Source: Curtobacterium oceanosedimentum (GTDB lineage Bacteria; Actinomycetota; Actinomycetes; Actinomycetales; Microbacteriaceae). Taken from it: a DNA stretch of 57,721 bases. Under the pieces are notes generated by a model. That model was given only the letters and a program-made list of their open reading frames with translations. It had not been told where the DNA came from and ran no database searches. Both the position numbers and the translations under genes were made by a program. Each line of letters starts with the position of its first letter. Position 1 is the first letter of the stretch. Location: assembly GCF_020297365.1 (NCBI RefSeq), contig NZ_JAIXIG010000025.1, positions 1-57,721 on the forward strand, given 5' to 3'. This document shows positions 8,626-16,648 of this stretch, piece after piece.

Positions 8626-9506
8626 TGGCCACCACGAGCATCGTCGCCCCCGGGCGGCGGGCCACGCGGGCGCGTCGGTCCAGCGCCGCCATCGGGCACG
8701 CCAACCCGCTGACCTACCTGGTCGCGATCCTGTTCGTCGCGGCGAACCTCGCCCCGGTGCTGTACATCGTGCTGGGCGGGTTCCGGACGAACTCGCAGAT
8801 CACGACGAGCCCCGCCGGGCTGCCCGCTCCGTTCGAGTTCGGCAACTACGGCGCCGTGCTGTCCAGCGGCATCTTCTGGCAGCAGCTCGGCAACTCGACG
8901 ATCAGCGCGGTCACCACGACCCTCGGCGTCGTCGTGCTCGGCCTGATGGTGAGCTTCGTGCTCGCCCGCTACCGGTTCGCCGGCCGCGGTGCGATGTACG
9001 CCCTGTTCGCCGCCGGCCTGATGTTCCCGATCACCGTCGCGATCACCCCGCTGTACCTGCTCGTCAAGGACCTCGGCCTGACGAACAGCCTGGCCGGCGT
9101 GATCCTGCCGCAGATCGCCTTCGCCCTGCCGACGACGGTCATCATCCTGGTGCCGTTCCTGCGGGCCATCCCCGACGAGCTCGAGGAGGCGGCGTCGATC
9201 GACGGCGCGAGCCGGCTCGGGTTCTTCTTCCGGATGATCGTGCCGCTGTCGCTGCCCGGCGTCGTGACCGTCGGCATCCTGGCGTTCATCGCGAGCTGGA
9301 ACAGCTACATCCTGCCGCTGTTCATCCTGAACAACGAGGCGGCGTACACGCTGCCGCTCGGCGTGCAGGCGTTCTCGTCGCAGTACTCGGTCGACACCGC
9401 CAAGGTGCTCGCGTTCACGTCCATGTCGATGATCCCGGCGCTCGTGTTCTTCACGATCTTCCAGCGCCGCATCGTCGGCGGCCTGACCGGGGCGGTGAAG
9501 GGGTGA
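8625..9506 (+). CDS. ABC sugar importer permease, MalG type
   Basis: 293-residue second channel subunit with about six membrane segments, EAA loop EEAASIDGASRLGFF (near residue 187) and the MalG-type ending GLTGAVKG. ATG overlaps the stop of the first permease by one base, and the GH3 gene starts with GTG inside its own stop. The unit lacks an ATPase. Confidence 0.9.
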   Translation: MATTSIVAPGRRATRARRSSAAIGHANPLTYLVAILFVAANLAPVLYIVLGGFRTNSQITTSPAGLPAPFEFGNYGAVLSSGIFWQQLGNSTISAVTTTLGVVVLGLMVSFVLARYRFAGRGAMYALFAAGLMFPITVAITPLYLLVKDLGLTNSLAGVILPQIAFALPTTVIILVPFLRAIPDELEEAASIDGASRLGFFFRMIVPLSLPGVVTVGILAFIASWNSYILPLFILNNEAAYTLPLGVQAFSSQYSVDTAKVLAFTSMSMIPALVFFTIFQRRIVGGLTGAVKG

Positions 9507-12013
9507 CCACGTTCGACCAGGCCGTGGCCGCCAGCGGCCGCCTCGCGGCGGACGCGTCCGCCCCGACGGGCACCAGCGACACCACCGACGGACACAAGGC
9601 GCGGGGCGGCGCCGCCACGGGCCTCCCGTCCGCCCCGTCCCACGCCGCGACCGGCGCGGCCCCCGACCGCGCGACCACGCTGCTCGGCGCGATGACGCTG
9701 GACGAGAAGGTCGCGCAGCTCGTCGGCTACTGGCTCGACCAGAACGGCGTCGTCGCCCCCATGCAGGGCGAGATGGCGGCGGTGCAGCAGGGCACCACCC
9801 TGGCCGACATCACCCGTGACGGCATCGGCCAGTTCACCCGCGTCTACGGCACCCGCCCCGTCGAACCCGACGAGCGCGCCGCCTGGCTGTGGGCCGAGCA
9901 GCGGCGGCTCAAGCGCGAGACCCGGCTGGGCATCCCGGCGCTCGTGCACGAGGAGTGCCTGACCGGACTCGCCGCGTGGAAGGCCGCGACCTTCCCGACG
10001 CCGCTCGCGTGGGGCGCGTCCTTCGACCCGGAGCTCGTCGAGCAGGTGGGTGCCGCCATCGGCGCGTCCATGCGGCAGCTCGGGGTGCACCAGGGACTCG
10101 CACCGGTCCTCGACGTCGTCCGCGACCCGCGTTGGGGGCGGGTCGACGAGTGCATCGGCGAGGACCCCTACCTGGTGGGCACGGTCGGCACGGCCTACGT
10201 GCGCGGGCTGCAGTCGGCCGGGGTCGACGCGACGCTCAAGCACTTCCTCGGGTACTCGGCGTCGCAGGCGGGGCGGAACCACGCCCCGGTGCACGCCGGG
10301 GCCCGCGAGGTCGCCGACGTCTACCTGCCGCCCTTCGAGATGGCGCTGCGGGACGGGGGCGCCCGGAGCGTCATGAACTCGTACGCCGAGATCGACGGCG
10401 TGCCCGTCGCGGCGAACGGCGAGCTGCTGACCGACCTGCTGCGTGACCGGCTGGGCTTCGACGGCACCGTCGTCGCCGACTACTTCTCGGTCGCGTTCCT
10501 CGAGGTCATGCACGGCATCGCCGCCGATCGTGGCGAGGCCGCCGCCCTGGCGCTCGAGGCCGGCATCGACGTCGAGCTGCCCACCGGCGACGCGTACCTC
10601 GAGCCGCTCGTCGAGCGCGTCCGCAGCGGGCAGGTGGACGAGGGCCTCGTCGACCGGGCGGTGCTGCGCGTGCTCCGACAGAAGGAGCGGCTCGGGCTGC
10701 TCGAGCCGGACGTGTTCGAGGACGAGCCGCCGACCGGCATCGACCTGGACACCCCGCTGCACCGATCGCTCGCCCGGCAGCTGGCGGCCCGCTCGCTCGT
10801 GCTGCTGTCGAACGACGGCGGAGCGCTCCCGCTCGCCCCCGGGGCCTCGGTGGCGGTCATCGGCCCGAACGCCGACCGAGCCGAGGCCCTGCAGGGGTGC
10901 TACTCCTTCGCCAACCACGTGCTCGCGTCGCACCCCGACCTGCCGCTCGGGTTCGCGATCCCGACGGTGCGCGAGGCGGTCACGCAGGCGCTCGGGTCGA
11001 CGGCCGTCCGGTACGCCGCGGGCTGTGCCGTCACGGGTGACGACCGCGCCGGCATCGCCGACGCCGTCGCCGTCGCGGCCGCCTCGGACGTCGCCGTGGT
11101 CGTCGTGGGCGACCAGGCCGGGCTGTTCGGCCGCGGAACCGTCGGCGAGGGGAACGACACCGAGTCCCTCGACCTGCCCGGTGTGCAGCGCGAACTCGTC
11201 GAGGCGGTCGTCGCCTCCGGCACCCCCACCGTGGTGGTGCTGCTCACCGGCCGGCCGTACGCGCTCGGCTGGGCGCTCGACGGCGACCAGCCGCGACCGG
11301 CCGCCGTCGTGCAGGCGTTCTTCCCCGGCGAGGGCGGCGGGCTCGCCGTCGCCGACCTGCTCACCGGGGCCGCCTCGCCCTCGGGCCGGCTGCCGCTGTC
11401 CCTGCCGCGCTCGGCGGGCGCACAGCCGTTCACGTACCTGCACCCGCGGCTCGGGGGTCCGTCCGACGTCACCGCCGCCGACTCCACGCCGGTGCGCCCG
11501 TTCGGGTTCGGGCTCACGTACACGGACTTCGCCTACGAGGACCTGGTCGTCGACGAGCACGTCCGGTCCGACGGGGTGTTCACCGCGTCGGTGACGGTCC
11601 GCAACACGGGGAGCGTCGACGGCGAGGACGTCGTGCAGCTCTACGGCCACGACGTGCACGGCAGCGTCACCCGGCCAGAGGCGCAGCTGCTCGGGTACGC
11701 CCGGGCCGCGCTCGCTGCGGGGGAGTCCACGCGGATCCGCTTCCGCGTGCCGGTGCAGCGCTTCGCGTTCACCGACCGCCGGATGCGCAAGGTGGTCGAG
11801 CCCGGCGACGTGCAGGTCTGGGTCGCCTCGCACGCGGCCGCATCACGGCCGGGAGGCCCGGTGCCGGCAGGTGGGATCGTCGCGTCCGGCGACGGTCCGG
11901 TCCGCCACCCGGTCCCCGGCACCGCCACGGAGCGCGCCACCGTCGCGGTCACCGGCACGGTGCACGAGGTGACACCGGACGACCCCCGCCTGGTGGAGTG
12001 GTCGCTCGCGTAG
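9503..12013 (+). CDS. Glycoside hydrolase family 3, beta-xylosidase/beta-glucosidase
   Basis: 836-residue exo-acting retaining glycosidase without a signal peptide, so it should act in the cytoplasm on imported oligosaccharides. Domain order: (beta/alpha)8 barrel with the nucleophile Asp in TVVADYFSV (about residue 326), the alpha/beta sandwich (SLVLLSNDGGALPLAPG onward) and a C-terminal fibronectin III-like domain. The stretch GIDVELP is typical of GH3 xylosidases and related beta-glucosidases. The first 50 residues are low-complexity. GTG start overlaps the permease stop (GTGA). Nearby xylA, xylB and acetylxylan esterase favour xylosidase; cellobiose-type activity cannot be excluded. Confidence 0.88.
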   Translation: MTTFDQAVAASGRLAADASAPTGTSDTTDGHKARGGAATGLPSAPSHAATGAAPDRATTLLGAMTLDEKVAQLVGYWLDQNGVVAPMQGEMAAVQQGTTLADITRDGIGQFTRVYGTRPVEPDERAAWLWAEQRRLKRETRLGIPALVHEECLTGLAAWKAATFPTPLAWGASFDPELVEQVGAAIGASMRQLGVHQGLAPVLDVVRDPRWGRVDECIGEDPYLVGTVGTAYVRGLQSAGVDATLKHFLGYSASQAGRNHAPVHAGAREVADVYLPPFEMALRDGGARSVMNSYAEIDGVPVAANGELLTDLLRDRLGFDGTVVADYFSVAFLEVMHGIAADRGEAAALALEAGIDVELPTGDAYLEPLVERVRSGQVDEGLVDRAVLRVLRQKERLGLLEPDVFEDEPPTGIDLDTPLHRSLARQLAARSLVLLSNDGGALPLAPGASVAVIGPNADRAEALQGCYSFANHVLASHPDLPLGFAIPTVREAVTQALGSTAVRYAAGCAVTGDDRAGIADAVAVAAASDVAVVVVGDQAGLFGRGTVGEGNDTESLDLPGVQRELVEAVVASGTPTVVVLLTGRPYALGWALDGDQPRPAAVVQAFFPGEGGGLAVADLLTGAASPSGRLPLSLPRSAGAQPFTYLHPRLGGPSDVTAADSTPVRPFGFGLTYTDFAYEDLVVDEHVRSDGVFTASVTVRNTGSVDGEDVVQLYGHDVHGSVTRPEAQLLGYARAALAAGESTRIRFRVPVQRFAFTDRRMRKVVEPGDVQVWVASHAAASRPGGPVPAGGIVASGDGPVRHPVPGTATERATVAVTGTVHEVTPDDPRLVEWSLA

Positions 12014-12054
12014 ACACGGCGGGTGGTGTCGGTCCGTCCGGCGCCACCCGTCAC

Positions 12055-12060
12055 TATGCT
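12055..12060 (+). promoter_or_regulatory. -10 box of the SLT-like gene
   Basis: TATGCT, 6 bases before the GTG at 12067; predicted leaderless transcript. Confidence 0.5.
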
Positions 12061-12066
12061 GAGCGC

Positions 12067-12783
12067 GTGGGGAGACACGCAGCGACGCAGACCGCCTCCG
12101 GGCGTCCGCCGCTGGGCCGTGCCCCGGGACCGATGCTGCCGACGCCGCTGCCCCCGTCGCGTCGCGCGGCGGCCGTCACACCGGAGCGGACCTCGCCGTC
12201 CCTCCGGCGTCGCACCGCGGCCGCGCTCGCGTTCACCGCTCCGGTGGCGCTGCTGGCCACACAGCTGACGGTGCCCGCCTTCGCCGACCTCGACGCGGTG
12301 GCCGTCCCCGCCGAGGCCGTCCCCGCTGCGGCCCCGCAGGTGTTCGCGGTCGCCTCCGTCAGCGCGCCGAGCGTCGACCGTGACGACTTCGCGGTGCAGA
12401 CCCCGGCGCCGAAGCCCCCACCCAAGGCGAAGCGGTCCGTCGCGGCCGCCGCCATCGGCGCTCCCGACGTGCCGGCAGCGACCCCGGGGAGCGCCCAGGC
12501 GATCGCGGCCGAGATGGTGACCGCACGCGGGTGGGGTGCGGACGAGTACGGCTGCCTGGTCTCGCTGTGGAACAAGGAGTCGGGCTGGCGCACGACCGCC
12601 GCGAACCCGAACGGGGCGTACGGCATCCCGCAGGCGTACCCGGGTTCGAAGATGGCCTCGGCCGGTGCGGACTGGCAGACGAACCCGGCGACGCAGATCA
12701 CCTGGGGCCTCGACTACATCGGTGGCCGGTACGGCTCGCCGTGCGGTGCGTGGGGGCAGAGCCAGGCGACCGGCGCCTACTGA
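12067..12783 (+). CDS. Secreted or membrane-anchored transglycosylase-like (SLT-type) protein
   Basis: 238 residues: a basic N terminus, one hydrophobic segment (TAAALAFTAPVALLATQLTVPAFA, split over about residues 50-73), an Ala/Pro/Val-rich linker and a C-terminal lysozyme-like domain with CLVSLWNKESGWRTTAANPNGAYGIPQA. The Glu in NKESGW is the likely catalytic acid. Such proteins cut or bind peptidoglycan in actinobacteria. GTG at 12067 is chosen because TATGCT lies 6 bases before it; ATG at 12133 is an alternative. Its stop overlaps the convergent MFS gene by 7 bp. Confidence 0.75.
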   Translation: MGRHAATQTASGRPPLGRAPGPMLPTPLPPSRRAAAVTPERTSPSLRRRTAAALAFTAPVALLATQLTVPAFADLDAVAVPAEAVPAAAPQVFAVASVSAPSVDRDDFAVQTPAPKPPPKAKRSVAAAAIGAPDVPAATPGSAQAIAAEMVTARGWGADEYGCLVSLWNKESGWRTTAANPNGAYGIPQAYPGSKMASAGADWQTNPATQITWGLDYIGGRYGSPCGAWGQSQATGAY

Positions 12784-14057
12784 TCGGCCGCGCCGTGGGT
12801 CGCGAGTCCGGCCGGGTCGCGCACCGTGCGGAGCGGTGAGGCGACGACCCAGACGACGGTGAGCAGGGTCCCCGCGCAGCCCAGGGCGATCCCGGTGCGG
12901 GTGCCGAGCAGCTCGCCGACCAGGCCGCCGAGCCCCGCGCCGATCGCCACGACGCCGTAGGACAGCCAGCGCATCGTCGCGTTGACGCGTCCGAGCACGT
13001 GGTCGGGGGAGCGCAGCTGCCGCAGCGTCAGCGCGACGACGCTCGACAGCGAGGTCCCCGCGCCGTTGACCGCGAACACGGCGATCACCGCGATGACCGT
13101 GACCGGCGTCGACCACGACGGGTCGACGACCGGGAGCACCGCGAGGGCGATGCACTCGGCGGCGGCGCAGGCGACCAGGACCGGCCCGGCCCCGAACCGC
13201 CGCACGCTCGACGGTGCCGCGGCCGCCCCGGCCACGGCCCCGACGGCGCCGAGACTGAGGACCAGGCCGAGGAGCCCCGCGTCCAGGCCGAGCTGCCGGA
13301 CGGCGTGCACGGTGAACAGCACCACGACCCACTGCGCGAACAGGTTGTAGATCCCGGCGAAGCCGACCAACGACACCAGGTAGCGATCGCGTCCGACGAA
13401 CCGCAGGCCCTCGCCCAGGTCCCGCAGGGCGCTCCGTCCGGTCGAGGCGGGACGGGGTTCGGGTGCTCGGATGCCGAGCAGCGCCACCGCCGAGACGACG
13501 TACGTCAGGGCGTGGACGGCCAGGGCCCAGGGTGCGGACAGCACCTGGACGAGCAGGCCGCCGAGACCGGGGCCGCCGACCTCTGCCGTGGCCGCCGTGG
13601 CCTGCAGTCGCCCGTTCGCGCGTTCGAGCTGCCGCCGGCCGACCACCGTCGGCAGGAACGACTGGTAGCTCACCTCGAAGGCGACGGTGAACGCGCCGAG
13701 CAAGCCGACCAGCACGACGAGCACCGGCAGGGTCAGCGCACCGCTGAACGCCACCACGACCACCACGACGGTCAGGGCGGCGCGGGCGAGGTCGGACACG
13801 ACGAGGATCGGCAGCCGACGCCGACGGTCGATCAGGACCCCGAGCGGCAGCGCGAGCAGCAGGAACGGGAGCCACCGCGCCGCGTTGAGGACACCGACCT
13901 CGGCGGCCGAGGCGTGCAGGACGACCACGGCGAGCAACGGGACGGCGAGCTCGCTCACCTGACCGCCGACCGCCGACGCGCCCTGGGCGACCCAGAACCG
14001 TGTGAAGTCCCGCCCCAGCGGAGTCGAGGTGTCGCTAATGGGTTCGAGGCTCTGCAT
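12777..14057 (-). CDS. MFS transporter (drug-export type)
   Basis: 426-residue major facilitator with about 12 membrane segments and the loop motif LPLGVLIDRRRRLPIL after the second segment. The family exports drugs or metabolites. The ATG at 14057 is preceded on its strand by CAGGGT and 7 bases that include the CATTAG half-site, so a regulator bound there would cover the transcript start. It diverges from a CGNR regulator, which probably controls it through paired CTAATG-N18-CATTAG sites. Substrate unknown. Confidence 0.85.
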   Translation of the reverse strand: MQSLEPISDTSTPLGRDFTRFWVAQGASAVGGQVSELAVPLLAVVVLHASAAEVGVLNAARWLPFLLLALPLGVLIDRRRRLPILVVSDLARAALTVVVVVVAFSGALTLPVLVVLVGLLGAFTVAFEVSYQSFLPTVVGRRQLERANGRLQATAATAEVGGPGLGGLLVQVLSAPWALAVHALTYVVSAVALLGIRAPEPRPASTGRSALRDLGEGLRFVGRDRYLVSLVGFAGIYNLFAQWVVVLFTVHAVRQLGLDAGLLGLVLSLGAVGAVAGAAAAPSSVRRFGAGPVLVACAAAECIALAVLPVVDPSWSTPVTVIAVIAVFAVNGAGTSLSSVVALTLRQLRSPDHVLGRVNATMRWLSYGVVAIGAGLGGLVGELLGTRTGIALGCAGTLLTVVWVVASPLRTVRDPAGLATHGAADQ

Positions 14058-14111
14058 GCATTAGACCCTGGCAGAGGTCCGCTAATGGCGCAACGATCGA
14101 TCGGGCATTAG
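14035..14111. promoter_or_regulatory. Two identical operators CTAATG-N18-CATTAG
   Basis: CTAATG at 14035-14040 with CATTAG at 14059-14064, and CTAATG at 14082-14087 with CATTAG at 14106-14111. Both pairs have exactly 18 bases between the halves, and the copies are 47 bp apart. One spans the MFS start codon, the other overlaps the -10 box of the CGNR gene (TAGGCT, 14109-14114). This fits control of both genes by one dimeric regulator. Confidence 0.65.
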
Positions 14112-14121
14112 GCTGCGCAGC

Positions 14122-14739
14122 ATGGCGACCACCGGATCCCCGACGTTCCCCGAGGTCGGCGGCCACGCCGCGCTCGACCTGGTCGACACGGTGCACTGGC
14201 GGCTCGACCCGCGTCGGTCGATCGACACGCTGGGCACCTTCGACGACGTCGTGGCGTGGTGCGACCAGATGGGTGTCCTGCCCGGCAGCGCCGAGCAGGT
14301 CACCAGGCTCGCCGCGTCCGCGCCCGAGGCGGCGGCACGGGAACACGCGGCCGTGCTGGCGCTCCGCGAGGCGGTGTACCAGGCGGTCTTCGACTCGTCA
14401 GCGGCCGCGGCCGACCACGTCGCGGCCGAGCACCTCGCCGCACTCGGGCGGGCGACGTTCGAGCGGGATGCCGACCAGGTGTCGTGGTCGTGGCGACTGC
14501 CCGCCGACCTGTCCGGCCCCCGGAGTGCCGTCGCCCTGCTCGCCCACTCGCTGCTGACGTCCGACCTCGCCGCCGCCCGCCAGTGCGGCGACGACGCCTG
14601 CGGCTGGGTCTACCTGGACACGTCGCCCCGGCACAACCGCGTGTGGTGCACGGCTGCCGGGTGCGGCAACCGCAACCGCGTCGCCCGCCACCAGGCGAAG
14701 CGCCGCACGGCGCGGCCGGACGGCGCCCGACCGGCCTGA
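14122..14739 (+). CDS. CGNR zinc-finger regulator (ABATE domain)
   Basis: 205 residues. The N-terminal part (GHAALDLVDTVHWR...) matches the ABATE ligand-binding domain. The C terminus carries the CGNR zinc finger: two Cys in CGDDACGWVYLDTS, then WCTAAGCGNRNRVARHQ. The family is a one-component transcription regulator of actinobacteria. The ATG at 14122 lies 7 bases after a TAGGCT box, so translation is probably leaderless. Divergent from the MFS exporter; likely a substrate-sensing repressor of it and of itself. Confidence 0.85.
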   Translation: MATTGSPTFPEVGGHAALDLVDTVHWRLDPRRSIDTLGTFDDVVAWCDQMGVLPGSAEQVTRLAASAPEAAAREHAAVLALREAVYQAVFDSSAAAADHVAAEHLAALGRATFERDADQVSWSWRLPADLSGPRSAVALLAHSLLTSDLAAARQCGDDACGWVYLDTSPRHNRVWCTAAGCGNRNRVARHQAKRRTARPDGARPA

Positions 14740-14746
14740 GCACCGG

Positions 14747-14788
14747 GGACGCGAGGCGCGGGACGGACCCGGCCCGTGCCTCCCGTCC
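14747..14788. terminator. Two-way terminator hairpin between convergent genes
   Basis: GGACG-C-GAGGCGCGGG (14747-14762) pairs with CCCGTGCCTC-C-CGTCC (14773-14788) with few mismatches around a 10-base loop. It lies between the CGNR gene and the sensor kinase stop. It shares its core with the hairpin at 30800-30851. Confidence 0.7.
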
Positions 14789-14789
14789 G

Positions 14790-15890
14790 TCAGCCCGTGG
14801 GCAGCCGGACCGTGACGACCAGACCGCCACCGGACCGCGCCCGCAGGCGCACGGTCCCACCGTGCGCGCGCACGACGGCGTCGACGATCGCCAGGCCGAG
14901 CCCGGCACCGCCGTGGTCGTCCCGCTGCCGCGCGGAGCCGCGTTGGAACGCCTCGATGAGCGTCGGCAGGACCTCCTGTGCGACCGTCCTGCCGGTGTTC
15001 TGCACCTCGAGCACGGCCTCGCCGTCGACGCTGCTCGTGTGCACCCGCACCCAGCCGGAGCCGATCTGCCCGTCGGCGCCCGACGCGACGTTGTGCACGA
15101 TGCCGTTGTGCACCAGGTTCGTCACCAGCTGCAGCAGCAACGGTGGTGACCCGACGGCGGGGGCGGCCGAACCCTCCACGTCGAGCACGAGCCCGCGGGC
15201 CTCCGCCAGGGGGACGAGGGTCTCGGCGGCCTCCTCGGCGAGCAGGGAGAGGTCGACCGTGCGGTGCTCGAACGTCCCCTGGTCGGCGCGGCTCAGCAGC
15301 AGCAGCGCCTCGGTCAGGTCGATGGCGCGCGTGTTCACGGTCCGCAGCCGGGCGACGACGGCGGCCGGGTCGCGATCCGGATCGCGCTCGGCGACCTCGA
15401 GCACCGAGCGGGTGATCGCGAGCGGGGTGCGGAGCTCGTGGGACGCGTTCGCGGCGAAGCGCCGCTGCGCCTCGACGTGGGTCTCGAGCCGCGCGACCAT
15501 GCCGTCGAACGCGTCCGCGAGGGAGCGGAACTCGTCGTCTCGGCCGGGCAGGTCGATGCGGTGCGACAGGGTGCCCGCGGCGACCCGGCGCGTGGCCTCG
15601 GTGATCCGGGTGAGCGGGGCGAGCACGCGGCCGGCCAGGAACCACCCGCCCACCAGGCCGACCACGAGCAGCACGACGAGCGCGAGTGCGGCCGGCGGCG
15701 CGAACGCGCGCACCAGGTCCCGCTGGACGGGGACGACGCCGGACGCCGTGTCGACCGGGTCGGCGGGGACGTACCGGAGCAGGAACACCCACACCACGGC
15801 CAACAGCAGCGCCCCGGTGACCACGACGAGACCGGCGTAGCTCAGGGCGAGGCGCAGCCGGACGCTCGGACCGGGCCGTCGGTCCGTCAT
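14790..15890 (-). CDS. Two-component sensor histidine kinase
   Basis: 366 residues: membrane segments near 17-39 and 64-87 around a short external loop of about 25 residues, HAMP linker, H-box FAANASHELRTPLAIT with the phosphorylated His151, N-box near LVTNLVHNGIVHN and G-box GGAGLGLAIV. It phosphorylates the response regulator encoded just upstream; the ATG sits in the regulator's stop (ATGA). The small sensor loop and the adjacent M15 carboxypeptidase recall VanS-type envelope sensors, but the signal cannot be read from the sequence. Confidence 0.9.
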   Translation of the reverse strand: MTDRRPGPSVRLRLALSYAGLVVVTGALLLAVVWVFLLRYVPADPVDTASGVVPVQRDLVRAFAPPAALALVVLLVVGLVGGWFLAGRVLAPLTRITEATRRVAAGTLSHRIDLPGRDDEFRSLADAFDGMVARLETHVEAQRRFAANASHELRTPLAITRSVLEVAERDPDRDPAAVVARLRTVNTRAIDLTEALLLLSRADQGTFEHRTVDLSLLAEEAAETLVPLAEARGLVLDVEGSAAPAVGSPPLLLQLVTNLVHNGIVHNVASGADGQIGSGWVRVHTSSVDGEAVLEVQNTGRTVAQEVLPTLIEAFQRGSARQRDDHGGAGLGLAIVDAVVRAHGGTVRLRARSGGGLVVTVRLPTG

Positions 15891-16561
15891 CGCCGGTCGT
15901 CGCCCGTGTCGATCCGGTACCCGACACCCGGCACCGTGGCGATCACCCACGGTTCGCCCAGGCGCTTGCGCAGCGCCGACACCGTGATCCGCACGGCGTT
16001 CGTGAACGGGTCGGCGTTCTCGTCCCACGCGCGTTCGAGCAGGTGTTCGGCGCTCACCACCCCGCCGTCCGCCGCGACGAGCACCTCGAGCACGGCGAAC
16101 TGCTTGCGGGTGAGGGCGACGTGCCGACCGTCGCGGAAGACCTCGCGGCGGAACGGGTCGAGTCGCAGGCCGGCGAGCTCGAGCACGGGCGGGCGGTGGT
16201 GTGCCCGGCGACGGGCGAGGGCGCGCAGACGGAGGACGAGCTCGCGCAGCTCGAACGGCTTGGTGAGGTAGTCGTCGGCGCCCGCGGCGAACCCCGACGC
16301 CTTGTCGTCGATGCGGTCCGCCGCCGTGAGCATGAGGACGGGTGTGCCGGTGCCGGAGGCCAGGATGCGGGCGGCGACCTCGTCACCGGACGGCCCCGGC
16401 ACGTCGCGGTCGAGCACGGCCACGTCGTACGGGTTCAGCGCGATGAGCTCGAGTGCCGCGTCGCCGTCGGCGGCGATGTCGGCCGCGATGGCCTCGAGTC
16501 GGAGACCGTCGCGGACGGCCTCGGCCATCAGGGGTTCGTCCTCGAGGATCAGCACGCGCAC
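15887..16561 (-). CDS. Response regulator, OmpR/PhoB family
   Basis: 224 residues: receiver domain with acidic pair EDE (7-9), phospho-acceptor Asp51 in VLDRDVPGPSG and conserved Lys in LTKPF; then a winged-helix DNA-binding domain ending VPGVGYRID. GTG at 16561 is preceded on its strand by TAGCAT and 6 bases, so the transcript is probably leaderless. The promoter overlaps the divergent promoter of the leader ORF and M15 peptidase gene, so the regulator likely controls both directions. Partner kinase overlaps by 4 bp. Confidence 0.92.
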   Translation of the reverse strand: MRVLILEDEPLMAEAVRDGLRLEAIAADIAADGDAALELIALNPYDVAVLDRDVPGPSGDEVAARILASGTGTPVLMLTAADRIDDKASGFAAGADDYLTKPFELRELVLRLRALARRRAHHRPPVLELAGLRLDPFRREVFRDGRHVALTRKQFAVLEVLVAADGGVVSAEHLLERAWDENADPFTNAVRITVSALRKRLGEPWVIATVPGVGYRIDTGDDRR

Positions 16562-16567
16562 GACCCG

Positions 16568-16573
16568 ATGCTA
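16568..16573 (-). promoter_or_regulatory. -10 box of the response-regulator gene
   Basis: TAGCAT on the minus strand, 6 bases before GTG 16561. Only 12 bp separate it from the plus-strand TATCGT box at 16586. Confidence 0.5.
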
Positions 16574-16585
16574 TTCGGCGGCACG

Positions 16586-16591
16586 TATCGT
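16586..16591 (+). promoter_or_regulatory. -10 box of the leader ORF and M15 peptidase gene
   Basis: TATCGT, 6 bases before the ATG at 16598. Back to back with the response-regulator promoter. Confidence 0.5.
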
Positions 16592-16593
16592 CC

Positions 16594-16615
16594 GCGTATG
16601 CGGGAACGCATACGC
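16594..16615. promoter_or_regulatory. Perfect 9-bp inverted repeat with GGAA loop
   Basis: GCGTATGCG (16594-16602), loop GGAA, CGCATACGC (16607-16615). As RNA it would be a tight hairpin with a GNRA-type tetraloop at the very 5' end of the plus-strand transcript, covering the first codons of the leader ORF. As DNA it is a palindrome in the -35 region of the response-regulator promoter. Confidence 0.65.
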
Positions 16616-16639
16616 TCCGGCAACCGGCGTCACCGTTGA
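16598..16639 (+). CDS. Predicted 13-residue leader peptide (uORF)
   Basis: Reads MRERIRSGNRRHR then TGA. Its ATG lies exactly 6 bases after a TATCGT box, the same layout as many genes in this window, and its stop lies 9 bases before the ATG of the M15 peptidase, which has no visible ribosome site of its own. Six of 13 residues are Arg. The hairpin 16594-16615 covers its start. A role in coupling or attenuation is inferred. Confidence 0.4.
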   Translation: MRERIRSGNRRHR

Positions 16640-16648
16640 CTCGTCCGC

